A stretch of DNA of 64,000 nucleotides from Leguminivora glycinivorella (Eukaryota; Arthropoda; Insecta; Lepidoptera; Tortricidae), in the NCBI RefSeq assembly GCF_023078275.1, contig NC_062971.1, forward strand, positions 9,734,001 to 9,798,000, written 5' to 3'. A program made the position numbers and the translations under genes. Below, in pieces: positions 53,072 through 64,000 of this stretch (its first letter is position 1; each line of letters starts with the position of its first letter). The notes under the pieces are model-generated. The model was not told where the DNA came from. It did not search any database and worked only from the letters and a program-made list of their open reading frames with translations.

Positions 53072-53200
53072 ATGTATGTATGTATGTATAAGCTTTATTG
53101 TACATAAAAGAAACAAAAGAGACACAGTTACAGAGTCAGTAATATACAATGTAGGCGGACTTATCCCTTAATGGGATCTCTTCCAGTCAACCTTTGAGGA
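53072..53200 (-). repeat. RTE-type LINE 3' tail, minus strand
   Basis: On the minus strand 'gagatcccattaagggataa' then 'gtccgcctacattgta' and 'tgtacaataaagcttataca' followed by (tacataca)n. This resembles the 3' end of RTE LINEs of Lepidoptera (a '..ccgcct.tgta..' motif, an AATAAA, then a short repeat). Only the tail is present. Confidence 0.6.
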
Positions 53201-53547
53201 AATGAGTAGAAGCGAATTAACGATGAGTGACGAATTAAAAAATGTACAACCACTAAAAGAATTAAATGCAAATTTTGTATACACATGGTAACAAATATAT
53301 ACATATACAATTACATTAATACACCAATATATACATATATAATAATATAATAATAAATAAACAAATACTCATAAAATATATATTTATATAGGTACTTAGA
53401 CCAAAAAGTATATGGATATTAATTCGAACCACAAAGCAAGACGACAATTAAAAAAAAATAGATAAAAATTAAAGAAAAAGAAAAAGAGAGAAAAGAAAAA
53501 AAAAACAATCCGATAAAAAAAAATTAAGTGTCGGAAAAAAAAATGAT
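53201..53547. other. AT-rich stretch with A-rich simple repeats
   Basis: Low-complexity (taa)n and poly-A/purine sequence, densest at 53,448-53,525. Confidence 0.5.
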
Positions 53548-53757
53548 TAAAAATCGAAATAAGATGTCATATATTAAAGAAAAAATGACGGACACCACCA
53601 GTGGCGAAGGTCGGATTCGAACCGGCGTCTTTAGCAATCCGGGCTAACGCCATGAACCCCTAGGCCACCCCGTCACTGCCTCGAATCCGACCTTCGCCAC
53701 TGGTGGTGACCGTATATTTTTCTTTAATATGACATCTTATTTCGATTTTTCGATTTT
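53548..53757. repeat. Inverted repeat enclosing a tRNA-like sequence
   Basis: About 75 bp at each end are inverted copies ('atcgaaataagatgtcatat' ... and 'accagtggcgaaggtcgg' with their complements at 53,680-53,757). The tRNA-like unit at 53,603-53,676 straddles the inner edge and loop. Confidence 0.85.
53603..53676 (-). tRNA. tRNA-like repeat unit (not a normal tRNA gene)
   Basis: The minus strand has box A-like TGGCCTAGGGG, a possible anticodon stem TTAGC/GCTAA and box B GGTTCGAATCC. The acceptor stem does not close well. tRNA-like repeats of this type are common in Lepidoptera, so I treat it as a retroposon-derived unit. Confidence 0.4.
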
Positions 53758-54328
53758 TAGGGTTCCGTAGTCAACTAGGAACCCTTATAGTTTCGCCATG
53801 TCTGTCTGTCCGTCCGTCCGTCCGTCCGTCCGTCCGTCCGTCCGTCCGTCCGTCCGCGGATAATCTCAGTAACCGTTAGCACTAGAAAGCTGAAATTTGG
53901 TACCAATATGTATATGAATCACGCCGACAAAGTGCAAAAATAAAAAATGGAAAAAAATGTTTTATTAGGGTACCCCCCCTACATGTAAAGTGGGGGCTGA
54001 ATTTTTTTTTCATTCCAACCCTAACGTGTGATATATTGTTGGATAGGTATTTAAAAATTAATAAGTGTTTGCTAAGATCGTTTTTTGATAATTTTTATAT
54101 TTTCGGAAATAATCGCTCCTAAAGGAAAAAAAAAGTGCGTCCCCCCCCCTCTAACTTTTGAACCATATGTTTAAAAAATATGAAAAAAATCACAAAAGTA
54201 GAACTTTATAAAGACTTTCTAGGAAAATTGTTTTGAACTTGATAGGTTCCGTAGTTTTTGAGAAAAATACGGAAAACTACGGAACCCTACACTGAGCGTG
54301 GCCCGACACGCTCTTGGCCGGTTTTTAA
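53757..54328 (-). repeat. Dispersed 'ggttccgtag' repeat, minus orientation
   Basis: Near-identical in layout to 49,287-49,833 but with a longer (CCGT)n run (53,801-53,856). Ends 'cgctcttggccggtttttaa'. Confidence 0.85.
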
Positions 54329-55159
54329 TTTAACTATGTAGTGTGACTACTTAAAAAACACAAATCAAAGTATTTGTAAAAAATAATTTGATTTGTTTCC
54401 ATAGTTGCGTAGGAAGTAATGATATCTATTTTTTTTTAATTCCTCATACTCAGAAAAAAAAAAAAGCTCTCATGAATACTCTGTATCTATTAAGTCGGCT
54501 GATAATAATACTCTATCTGCACTAAGATTGAAAATCCCTAGGATAGGTAGGTATCTAAAATAGATTTAAATTGTGTTTAACTAGACTAAACATAAATCAG
54601 ACCCAGGATTAGTCAGGAGTAAGGCAGCGAGGCGAGGCGCGGAGCTGCGGTCATGTAAATATCTCAACGCTCATCTTACTTGCACCTACAACTCGGCAAG
54701 TAAGTTCAAAGCCGCAATTTTAAATTACCCAACATCCGTGCTCTCGCCAGCTTGAATAATTCAATTAGTCCCCGTGTATCTTCGCTCGCGTCAACTAAAT
54801 CTAATCAAAACTCACATCAAAATCACTTTATACACTGTAAATATTCAAAGTAAACTACGTGAGGCGTGACTGAAGTAAGTTTTACTTGAAGCGAATTTAC
54901 TAAGTCGCTGTCGTGAATAACGCTGAAATAAAATAAGTAAGTAAGTAGGAAGTCGACTCCCATCATTTAGATTTTAGGCTATGAGCAATTAAGCATATAA
55001 TGATATAATCTCCGGCAATCCTCGAATGAATGTTTGCCTAAAGCGTCTAAGCTTCCCATATTTCAAGCTTTGTATTTACAGCCAGCAAAAGTGACAGCCT
55101 ATCACTTTTATACATACATATATGTAAATGGAAATTTTCTAAAAGTAGTAAGATTTTCA
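54329..55159. other. Noncoding stretch
   Basis: AT-rich, with a GC-richer bit at 54,615-54,780. No gene or element recognised. Confidence 0.4.
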
Positions 55160-55315
55160 GGCCCCGTAGCCGAATGGCATTTCTCCGACGCCAAACGAAA
55201 GCGATACGCCGCTGGCTCTGTCGCGCCAATACGCAAGCGCGATAGAGATAGATATCTACTAGCGCTTCGTTTCGTGAGCGTTTCGTGAGCGATTGTGCCA
55301 TTCGGCTAGCCACCC
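55160..55315. mobile_element. Palindromic MITE-like repeat, family P, copy 4
   Basis: Inverted ends cgtagccgaatggcat ... tgccattcggctagc are the cleanest of the four copies. The ORFs on both strands here (55,034-55,313) are shadows. Confidence 0.75.
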
Positions 55316-55393
55316 TGATAGTTAAGTCGATTTAAGTATCAAATTCAACAAATTCAAAGATGTATAATTTCTTTTGACTTTTGACACTCATGA

Positions 55394-55667
55394 GGACCGG
55401 TCTGGCGCAGTCGGTAGTAACCCTGCCTGCTGCCCCGCGGTCCCGGGTTCGAATCCCGGTAAGGGCATTTATTTGTGTGATGAGCACAGATATTTGTTCC
55501 TGAGTCATGGATGTTTTCTACGTATATAAGTATTTATATATTATATATATCGATGTCTGAGTACCCACAACACAAGCCTTCTTGAGCTTACCGTGGGCCT
55601 CAGTCAATCTGTGTAAAAATGTCCTATAATATTTATCTATTTATTTAAATATTTAATATTTATTTAT
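55394..55667 (+). repeat. tRNA-derived SINE, full-length
   Basis: Head gaggaccggtctggcgcagt with box B GGTTCGAATCC, body 'cctgagtcatggatgttttc', a (tata)n stretch, 'gtctgagtacccacaacaca', and an A/T-rich 'ttatttatt' tail. It is the reference copy for the fragments at 5,841, 6,183, 17,700 and 19,500. RNA polymerase III boxes are intact. Confidence 0.85.
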
Positions 55668-57710
55668 TTAAGTTTTTAGGACGAGTGGGAGCTGCCTTGA
55701 CTTATCTTAGCCAGCCGACTAAAGTGAATGAATGGCAAGAGCTGCGTTCTCGAAAATAAATGTGGAAACATAAAGAATTTACTTGAGAGTTAAGCACATC
55801 TTACGTTTTAAATCACGCATGGATAATCAGATGAAACTCTACACTACATCATTTGTTTGATGCAGAAACCGACCTCATTTTCACTTTCTGATTTGAGATT
55901 TTTCCACCAATGAGTGTCGGTGCTAACGGGGTTTTTCAGACCATTAAAAAAATCTGCTTCATTAATTTCATTATAGAGTTCATGCAAATCGCATACAATA
56001 TTTTAATACAACTACAGCTATGAATTGATTTTTAAGCTTATATTTAGGTAAGCATATGAAAAATTCGCTTTATCACGAAGGTAGAGTTGATATTGTTATG
56101 TCACAGTAAACTGACTGAAATCACAGAGTGGAATACCATTAGCAGTCCGCTCTTGAAGCCAATTTCCACATCGAGACAAACCAATCATTTGGATGCTCGT
56201 CTTTGAGCAATTTATTTAACAATGGAGCTGCTTAGCATTCATGTTATACAAAGCTGAAGTAATAATCACACGAAAGTAGGTAACTAAAATATACCTACAG
56301 TATAATTTTGTATTAATTTTTCTATCCCACTATTCACATTTTAAAACATCATTTTTAGGGATAGGAAAAATGGAAAAACGGAACCCTTATAGGATCACTT
56401 GTACGTCTGTATGTCCGTCTGTAACAGCCATTTTTTAGGAAACTAACTAAACCGATATGTAAATCTGTAGCCCAAAGACAGACATGCAAGTTAAATAAAA
56501 AAAATATAATAAAGACTAATCCAGGGTCCAAACTTCTTCCAGCTTGTGTTCTCGAGCGTGAGCTCATATATACTCGTACATTTAGCGCGACTTGAATTTA
56601 TGGACTGCTAGAGGGCAAGTTGTGCTAAATCGCCAGATCAAATTTTATTTTAATCGGTTCAGCAGCTTACTTGTACCTGACGAGGTTACTGAAAGAAGGA
56701 CAAAGCTTCATAAATTCGTATTCATTCATACGTCAAGTTTAATTGCACTACTTTATCCATGTATACTTCTTACATGGATAAAGTAGTGCAATTAAAAACA
56801 ACCCGTTACATATCTTACTAATAAATACACCGGGTTAAGTTTGATTTTAATTAACGGTGATATAATTCTTCAAAAAATAAAACTTATTCACATCTCAGAA
56901 CTTAAGTAGATTAACATCTCGATTTCACAACTTAAAGTCGTATTCCTTGACTGACAAAATACGTTTGGCTGAACACTTAATTTATGCTAAAATAGAAAGG
57001 AATCCCCCTTTCAATTTGGGAATTTTAGTTAAATATACTAGTGTTATTAACTAGATTTATCGAAAAAGAATTGTCCATTCAGAACAACTCAGTTAAAAGA
57101 TATTGCAAAAAAAATCCTAAAAAGATCGAGGTTCCGATCTCGACTGTTTCCTCCTTCAAAACTTAATCAATCGTAACAAAATTTGAGAATCTGGATAACA
57201 ATGAAATTATCTGTGTCGGACCGTTTAGTTTTTTTGGCTAATTGTTACCAATTTTGAATACCGCACCTCTTTTTGCGCCATAATCAATAAACCGTTTTTA
57301 GATTTTTTTGATAGGCTCTAGCGTCTTTAAAAATAAGAATATAAAAAAAATCAAAACGGTACAATACAGACAATCATAATAATAATCAGTGTTGAAAAAA
57401 TCAGTGCACTATCTTCAAAAACCAGGCAGGAAATAGTCGAGAGCGTTTGTATGGAGAATTGACCCTTCTTGTATCGTCTTATAAGTAACGATACGGATTG
57501 TACTGGTTAAAATATAAGGCTATAACATTTTCGTAAATATAAATGATAAAGTAATTTAAGCGTCTAAAATGAGACGTCCAATATTATGAGGAGTTCCGTG
57601 GAAACTTTGTTATCTTCCCTTCAAACTGACGCCGTTACCAGCTCGTTACTGCCGACCCCAATTTTGTCAATTTAATAATCCTCACTTTTGAAGATTAAAC
57701 TTCTTTTATC
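55668..57710 (+). repeat. 2.04-kb duplicated segment, copy 1
   Basis: Recurs in the same orientation at 59,294-61,337. Reading both by eye I found a single 1-nt difference (one T in the run near 56,030 / 59,660). It begins ttaagtttttagg and ends cttcttttatc in both. The flanks differ. Inside are a relative of the 'ggaacccttatagg' repeat and a perfect 25-bp hairpin (56,739-56,795). No ORF above 70 codons. It follows directly on the SINE tail. Confidence 0.95.
56739..56795. repeat. Perfect 25-bp-stem hairpin
   Basis: ttaattgcactactttatcc... is exactly inverted after a 7-nt loop. It is present again in the second copy at about 60,366-60,422. Confidence 0.85.
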
Positions 57711-57794
57711 TTCGTTTTATTATACAGAATCTATTGTCTAATAATTTAAATGTTTACACACAGTCGAGTTCGTATACAGTAAATAAACATCTAT

Positions 57795-57918
57795 TAGGCC
57801 CACTTGCACCCACACCTCTTAACTCAGGGTTAGTTGGCTGTCATCTGTCAAATTCCATATAAAATGGTGGGTTAACCCTCGGGTTAACCCTCCATTTTCG
57901 TTGGTGCAAGTGGCCCTT
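57795..57918. mobile_element. Short MITE with GGGCCACTTGCACC-type ends
   Basis: aggcccacttgcaccca at the left and ttggtgcaagtggccctta at the right are inverted. The inner 'ggttaaccctcgggttaacc' region is also palindromic. It is a common lepidopteran MITE type. Confidence 0.8.
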
Positions 57919-58137
57919 AGAAGTCAACGTTTGGTTGCAAATATATTTTTGACACTACGAAATTAACCAGTTTGTTATTTAACACTAAAAGAAGAACCTA
58001 AACTAAATATCTGTACAGTGCATATTTATTTATATGAATAAAATAACAGACATACCATTTACCTTCAAAAGTGATTTTTATAAAAATACTTTGACTTCAT
58101 ATTCATCATAATCATCATTTACCTAGACAACAAATCG
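57919..58137. other. AT-rich noncoding stretch
   Basis: Nothing recognisable. Confidence 0.4.
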
Positions 58138-58989
58138 TTGATATTATATCCAAGGACAAACGACCGAAACCCTCTACTCCAAAAATGCGAAATACGGAAC
58201 CTAAAAGCCGTTAATAGTGTTCAAACGGACGACGCCATTACGCAGCAAAACCGGCCGGCCGAACAAAGAACAAGTTACGCCGCAACCTTAAGCACTGGTT
58301 TGACACCCTCAAACACCAAGCAGGATACCTCCAAGGCTTCAGGGAAGCCAGTGAGAACAGTGGCCAAAATCACAAAGGAAAAAATAGCGCTTCAAGCCAA
58401 ACCTCAAGGACGACGACCCACTACGCAGGCACAAAATGTACCTAAACCTAATGCACCTAATTCAAGCCGCCCCGGCACCCCTGAGGTACAAAAAGGTACA
58501 CCTATAACATCGATTGAGCCCACATACTCGCCTTTGACAGCCAGCGGTGATGACCAAATCGAGTTAAAGGAAAAAATGAGTCATGATAACACTAACAATG
58601 ATAACCAACTACAACAAATCCGAGCCAGCGAGACCAGACATGACTCACAAAACAACAAACGAAATAGGACGCAGAAAATAATTCAAGGGACAGCCAAGGA
58701 CACCACCCTAGCTGGAATCGACCAGACCAAGTACCTGCATGCATGCTACTTTAAGACGAATACTACAGAAGAGGACATTTGTTCATATTTGAAATCAATT
58801 AATAATGACCATAATTACACTGTGGAACTGATACCCTCCAAACGTGAAACATACAAATCGTATAAAATTGGAATACCTGCGCCGGTCTACGAGGCCTTCC
58901 AAGACCCTACAGTATGGCCAGTCAATATCTGCGTGTCTCCGTGGCGGCCCTTTTTGTTCAGACAAGAACGCAGGCCTGCAGAACCCTAG
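58138..58989 (+). pseudogene. LINE ORF1 (5'-truncated), CR1/Jockey-like
   Basis: Open reading of 283 codons with no ATG at its start (TTG at 58,138), so the 5' end of ORF1 is missing. The protein is rich in Gln, Pro, Thr and Lys. Its last ~80 residues (KYLHACYFKTNTTEEDICSY ... YKIGIP ... WPVNICVSPWRPF) match the type of C-terminal domain found in ORF1 proteins of insect CR1/Jockey-like LINEs, which bind the element's RNA. The stop at 58,987 is close to the start of ORF2. Confidence 0.65.
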
Positions 58990-59030
58990 CCTGCCCTCGA
59001 CTGGACCCCTAAAAACAAGGTCAACAACGG

Positions 59031-59252
59031 AAACGAAGCAATTCACTGTCATACACCAGAATATAAATAGACTAAAAAACAAAACTCAAAAACTAGAGTG
59101 TGAACTCCAGCTTAAGAAAAACATCGACGTGATATGCCTATCGGAACACTGGCTGAAGCAAGACGAGATCGAGAAGGTGACCATCATGAATTACCAACTC
59201 AGCGCCAGCTACTGCAGGCCCTCGCGTGACGGCGGCGGCGTCTCCATCTTTT
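59031..59252 (+). pseudogene. LINE ORF2 endonuclease, N-terminal piece
   Basis: FTVIHQNINRLKNKTQKLE ... IDVICLSEHWL ... GGGVSIFL is the start of an apurinic-type endonuclease domain (Asn in the QNI motif and Glu in SEHW are conserved active-site positions). It breaks off at about 59,250, where MITE sequence begins. Its reverse transcriptase is absent from the window. Confidence 0.75.
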
Positions 59253-59293
59253 TGGATTTGGAAATTTGTATGTGGTTTTCACTTAGAATCGCG
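59252..59293 (-). repeat. MITE fragment joining LINE and duplicated segment
   Basis: 'tttttggatttggaaatttg' and 'cacttagaatcgcg' match, inverted, the right part of the MITE at 15,724-16,047. The fragment is cut at 59,293, where the 2-kb segment starts. Confidence 0.75.
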
Positions 59294-61337
59294 TTAAGTT
59301 TTTAGGACGAGTGGGAGCTGCCTTGACTTATCTTAGCCAGCCGACTAAAGTGAATGAATGGCAAGAGCTGCGTTCTCGAAAATAAATGTGGAAACATAAA
59401 GAATTTACTTGAGAGTTAAGCACATCTTACGTTTTAAATCACGCATGGATAATCAGATGAAACTCTACACTACATCATTTGTTTGATGCAGAAACCGACC
59501 TCATTTTCACTTTCTGATTTGAGATTTTTCCACCAATGAGTGTCGGTGCTAACGGGGTTTTTCAGACCATTAAAAAAATCTGCTTCATTAATTTCATTAT
59601 AGAGTTCATGCAAATCGCATACAATATTTTAATACAACTACAGCTATGAATTGATTTTTTAAGCTTATATTTAGGTAAGCATATGAAAAATTCGCTTTAT
59701 CACGAAGGTAGAGTTGATATTGTTATGTCACAGTAAACTGACTGAAATCACAGAGTGGAATACCATTAGCAGTCCGCTCTTGAAGCCAATTTCCACATCG
59801 AGACAAACCAATCATTTGGATGCTCGTCTTTGAGCAATTTATTTAACAATGGAGCTGCTTAGCATTCATGTTATACAAAGCTGAAGTAATAATCACACGA
59901 AAGTAGGTAACTAAAATATACCTACAGTATAATTTTGTATTAATTTTTCTATCCCACTATTCACATTTTAAAACATCATTTTTAGGGATAGGAAAAATGG
60001 AAAAACGGAACCCTTATAGGATCACTTGTACGTCTGTATGTCCGTCTGTAACAGCCATTTTTTAGGAAACTAACTAAACCGATATGTAAATCTGTAGCCC
60101 AAAGACAGACATGCAAGTTAAATAAAAAAAATATAATAAAGACTAATCCAGGGTCCAAACTTCTTCCAGCTTGTGTTCTCGAGCGTGAGCTCATATATAC
60201 TCGTACATTTAGCGCGACTTGAATTTATGGACTGCTAGAGGGCAAGTTGTGCTAAATCGCCAGATCAAATTTTATTTTAATCGGTTCAGCAGCTTACTTG
60301 TACCTGACGAGGTTACTGAAAGAAGGACAAAGCTTCATAAATTCGTATTCATTCATACGTCAAGTTTAATTGCACTACTTTATCCATGTATACTTCTTAC
60401 ATGGATAAAGTAGTGCAATTAAAAACAACCCGTTACATATCTTACTAATAAATACACCGGGTTAAGTTTGATTTTAATTAACGGTGATATAATTCTTCAA
60501 AAAATAAAACTTATTCACATCTCAGAACTTAAGTAGATTAACATCTCGATTTCACAACTTAAAGTCGTATTCCTTGACTGACAAAATACGTTTGGCTGAA
60601 CACTTAATTTATGCTAAAATAGAAAGGAATCCCCCTTTCAATTTGGGAATTTTAGTTAAATATACTAGTGTTATTAACTAGATTTATCGAAAAAGAATTG
60701 TCCATTCAGAACAACTCAGTTAAAAGATATTGCAAAAAAAATCCTAAAAAGATCGAGGTTCCGATCTCGACTGTTTCCTCCTTCAAAACTTAATCAATCG
60801 TAACAAAATTTGAGAATCTGGATAACAATGAAATTATCTGTGTCGGACCGTTTAGTTTTTTTGGCTAATTGTTACCAATTTTGAATACCGCACCTCTTTT
60901 TGCGCCATAATCAATAAACCGTTTTTAGATTTTTTTGATAGGCTCTAGCGTCTTTAAAAATAAGAATATAAAAAAAATCAAAACGGTACAATACAGACAA
61001 TCATAATAATAATCAGTGTTGAAAAAATCAGTGCACTATCTTCAAAAACCAGGCAGGAAATAGTCGAGAGCGTTTGTATGGAGAATTGACCCTTCTTGTA
61101 TCGTCTTATAAGTAACGATACGGATTGTACTGGTTAAAATATAAGGCTATAACATTTTCGTAAATATAAATGATAAAGTAATTTAAGCGTCTAAAATGAG
61201 ACGTCCAATATTATGAGGAGTTCCGTGGAAACTTTGTTATCTTCCCTTCAAACTGACGCCGTTACCAGCTCGTTACTGCCGACCCCAATTTTGTCAATTT
61301 AATAATCCTCACTTTTGAAGATTAAACTTCTTTTATC
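59294..61337 (+). repeat. 2.04-kb duplicated segment, copy 2
   Basis: Near-identical to 55,668-57,710 (see there). Left flank is MITE sequence. Right flank is ~40 bp of AT-rich sequence and then an RTE-type LINE. Confidence 0.95.
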
Positions 61338-61380
61338 ATATCATTAATTCAATGTAATTTTATCTTCCAAAATAAAATAT

Positions 61381-64000
61381 GACATAATTGGGCTCTCCGA
61401 GATCCGCAGAACAGGCTACGAAATTCTAGAAGATAAAGAACATATACTTTGCTACTACGGAGAAACCAAAGGACTGCACGGCGTGGGCTTTCTACTAAAA
61501 AAACAATTTAAACCAAATATAGAAAGCTTTATCGCAATTTCAGAACGAGTGTGCATATTAAACTTGAAGTTTACTGATATAAACATCTCTATAGTACAAG
61601 TATATGCGCCTACGAGTACTTCAAGTGAAAATGACTCTGATGTTTTCTACGATCAACTACAACGCGCTTTCGAAAAATGCTACAAAAACGTAATCGTAAT
61701 GGGTGATTTTAACGCTCGCATTGGACAAAAGCTGCCTGAAGAATGTAGAGTTCTGGGAGAATCTTGCTACGGCGCGCGGAACGATCGAGGCGAAAGACTT
61801 ATACAATTTGCTCTTCAACATAACCTAACCATAATAAATAGCATATTTAAGAAAAAAGCTAAAAATATGTGGACATGGATATCACCTAAAAATAAGAAAA
61901 GCCAACTAGACTATATTATGTCCAATAGAAAAAATAACTTTACAAATATAGAGGTTATAAATAAACTCAATTTTCCCAGTGACCATCGCCTAGTAAAATG
62001 CACCTTCCAGATCGCACAGCCAAAAAAATGTAGAGCAAAATATAGCCTCCAAAATACAACTTTAAAAACTCTAGAAGATGAGGAACTATTTCAGAGAAAA
62101 TTGACACGAAATTTGCAAAATAATAACCCATCATTTTGTCAACATGTAGAGTCATATTACTCTGCACTAAAAAAAGGAATTACAGATTCTATGGGTTCAA
62201 AAACCAAAACAAATGATAAACCTAAATCTGTAATTTCAGAAAATACAAGACTGCTCTTAAAAAGAAGATCAGAACTGCAACAAAAAAAGCCACGATCTAA
62301 AGAAGAGAAACGAGAACTAGGATACCTTTATAAAAATACACACAAAATGATCAAGAAAGAATACGAAGCCCATAGACAGAAAATCATTGAAAAACACTTA
62401 GCCACAACGGGAAGCCTGAAAAAAGCATACAAAGAGCTTAACCTAACAAAAAAATGGATATCTACTGTGAAAGACAATACGTCAGATAAAGAAACATACT
62501 CTAGAACGAAAATTATTGATATTGCAACAAACTTCTACAAACAATTATATTCCAGGCAAAAGGGCCCAGACCAGTGTATATTTGAAAGCACTGTAATCGC
62601 TATATCTCCGACCGAGCCACCGCAACTTCAGAGATTCACAGACGATGAGATTTATGAGAAAATTAAAACTTTAAAAAAAGGAAAAGTATAGGCCCGGACA
62701 GTATATCCAACGAAATAATCATAGCCGGAAGTAAGATATTATTACCCTATTTAACCGAGCTTTTTAACAAGATACTGGACTCTAGACGGATACCCAATGA
62801 ATGGGCAAAATCTGATATCATTTTGTTATATAAAAAGGAGACCCTGGAAATATTACAAATTACAGACCCATAAGCTTACAACCATGTCTTTACAAGCTTT
62901 TTGCATCATGTCTGGAGCGACGCATATCAGAAATCACTGAAAAATACCAACCAATAGAACAGGCGGGATTCAGGAGATCTTTTTCCACTATGGACCACAT
63001 ACATGTACTGGATCAAATTATTGAAAAATATGTAGAGAAGCAGCATCCAATATACTTAGCATTCATTGACTACGCGAAAGCTTTTGACTCTATATCTCAT
63101 ACTAGTATATGGAAAGCTCTATACGAATGTAAATTACCGTCAGAAACAATCGAACTCATTCAAGATATCTATAGCAAGAGCGTGAGCCGGGTAAAACTAG
63201 ACAAAACTGGTGAAGAAATACACATTCAAAGAGGCGTCAGACAGGGCGATCCGCTCTCTTCTACATTATTTATCACGGTTCTACAACACATTATGAAAAA
63301 CCTAGATTGGTCAAAAAAAGGTATAAATATAAAAGGACATTTTTTAAGCAACTTACGTTTCGCTGACGACCTAGTACTTTTTTCAGAGACAGCGTCACAA
63401 TTGGAAACAATGATAACTGAACTTAACTGTGTTAGCCGTAATATTGGCTTAGAACTAAATATTGAAAAAACAAAAATCATGTCGAACAAAGCTCATAGGC
63501 CCATATTCGTCGAAAACCGACAGTTAGAGTATGTGCAGCAATATATATACCTAGGAAAACAACTATCTCTATCAAAGTCTAGGCATTGCGACGAATTAGA
63601 TAGACGCGTCTCAATGACGTGGAACAAATTCTGGAGCCACAAGGAGGTCCTGAAGTCAGACCTGCCTTTGAAACTAAAAAAGAAAGTTCTGGACTCATGT
63701 CTGCTTCCGTGCCTTTCCTACGCCAGCCAAACATGGATATTTAATTCATACACGAAAAGAAAAATTACAACCTGTCAAAGAGCCATGGAGCGAAGCATAA
63801 TGAACCTAAAACTTAAAGACAAAATACGTCATACAACTATAAGAGAAAAGACCAGAGTTATCGACGCACTGTCACATTGTAAGAAATTGAAATGGAAGTG
63901 GGCGGGCCACGTGGCACGAATGAATGCTGAAAAATGGACAAGGAGAATCACTTCGTGGGCGGGCCCTCCCGGAAAAAGAAAGTCAGGACGCCCAATAGAA
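61381..64000 (+). pseudogene. RTE-type LINE: endonuclease and reverse transcriptase, two frameshifts
   Basis: Three consecutive frames give one protein: 61,381-62,687, 62,688-62,839 and 62,840 to the window end. First comes an apurinic-type endonuclease (DIIGLSEIRR, VYAPTS, MGDFNARIG, LDYI, SDHRLV). Then reverse transcriptase (IGPDSI, NYRPISLQPCLYKLF, AFIDYAKAFDSI, GVRQGDPLS) with catalytic FADD near 63,364. The C-terminal KLKWKWAGHVARM and PPGKRKSGRP motifs are typical of RTE LINEs. The two frameshifts (near 62,687 and 62,838) make it inactive. The 5' end is truncated: the first ~30-40 residues of the endonuclease are missing. The tail is beyond the window. Confidence 0.88.

Noticed and set aside
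56355..60413. Identical ORF pairs in the duplicated segment (56,355-56,567/59,982-60,194 and 56,592-56,786/60,219-60,413)
   Set aside because: They are identical only because the whole 2-kb segment is duplicated; no protein features, and one is a reading of the 'ggaacccttatagg' repeat and the perfect hairpin.
59294..61337. Helitron
   Set aside because: I looked for a TC start and a CTRR end with a nearby hairpin between A and T on both strands; the boundaries do not fit, and the hairpin is in the middle.

Overview
This window is nuclear DNA of an insect, very probably a moth or butterfly (Lepidoptera). It is AT-rich, its introns are long and packed with transposable elements, and many repeats are of kinds common in lepidopteran genomes: tRNA-derived SINEs, short palindromic elements, and a dispersed family ending in a 'ggttccgtag...GGACGGAC' block. 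There are no prokaryotic features (no operons, ribosome binding sites or CRISPR arrays).

The one cellular gene I can assemble with confidence lies at 6.8-22.2 kb on the + strand. Three exons join in phase 1 into a 258-residue protein: a signal peptide (exon 1, 6,834-6,912), a ten-cysteine Ly6/uPAR-type domain split over exons 2 (17,337-17,459) and 3 (21,417-21,991), an acidic Gly-Ser-Gly region, and a hydrophobic GPI-anchor-like tail. Upstream GC-rich patches at 1.04-1.24 and 2.9-3.0 kb and a splice donor at 2,740 may mark its promoter and 5' untranslated exons.

Its introns are full of mobile DNA. Intron 1 holds a LINE fragment split by an inverted-repeat element, two large inverted-repeat composites (12.3-13.9 and 15.2-17.3 kb), a hAT-type element with an 8-bp target duplication, and a tRNA-like sequence. 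Intron 2 holds a 1.7-kb foldback element built of ~98-bp tandem units and a decayed Tc1 transposon.

From 22 to 64 kb I recognise no host gene with confidence. The main objects are: small palindromic elements; a 49-codon ORF in a GC-rich island at 26.7 kb (minus strand); a nearly intact, recently inserted Ty3/gypsy retrotransposon (29,832-37,282; LTRs differ at one site, 4-bp target duplication) with one frameshift in the integrase zinc motif; a degenerate spliced ORF downstream of it; an opposed pair of ~735-bp elements at 40.2 and 46.0 kb; a pogo-like DNA transposon (49,116-50,750) filled with copies of its own terminal motif; and a run of GC-richer single-copy-looking noncoding DNA (50.9-53 kb) that could be regulatory. 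From 55 kb to the end lie a full SINE, a 2.04-kb segment present twice and almost identical, and pieces of two different LINEs, one of CR1/Jockey-like style and one of RTE style that runs off the end of the window.
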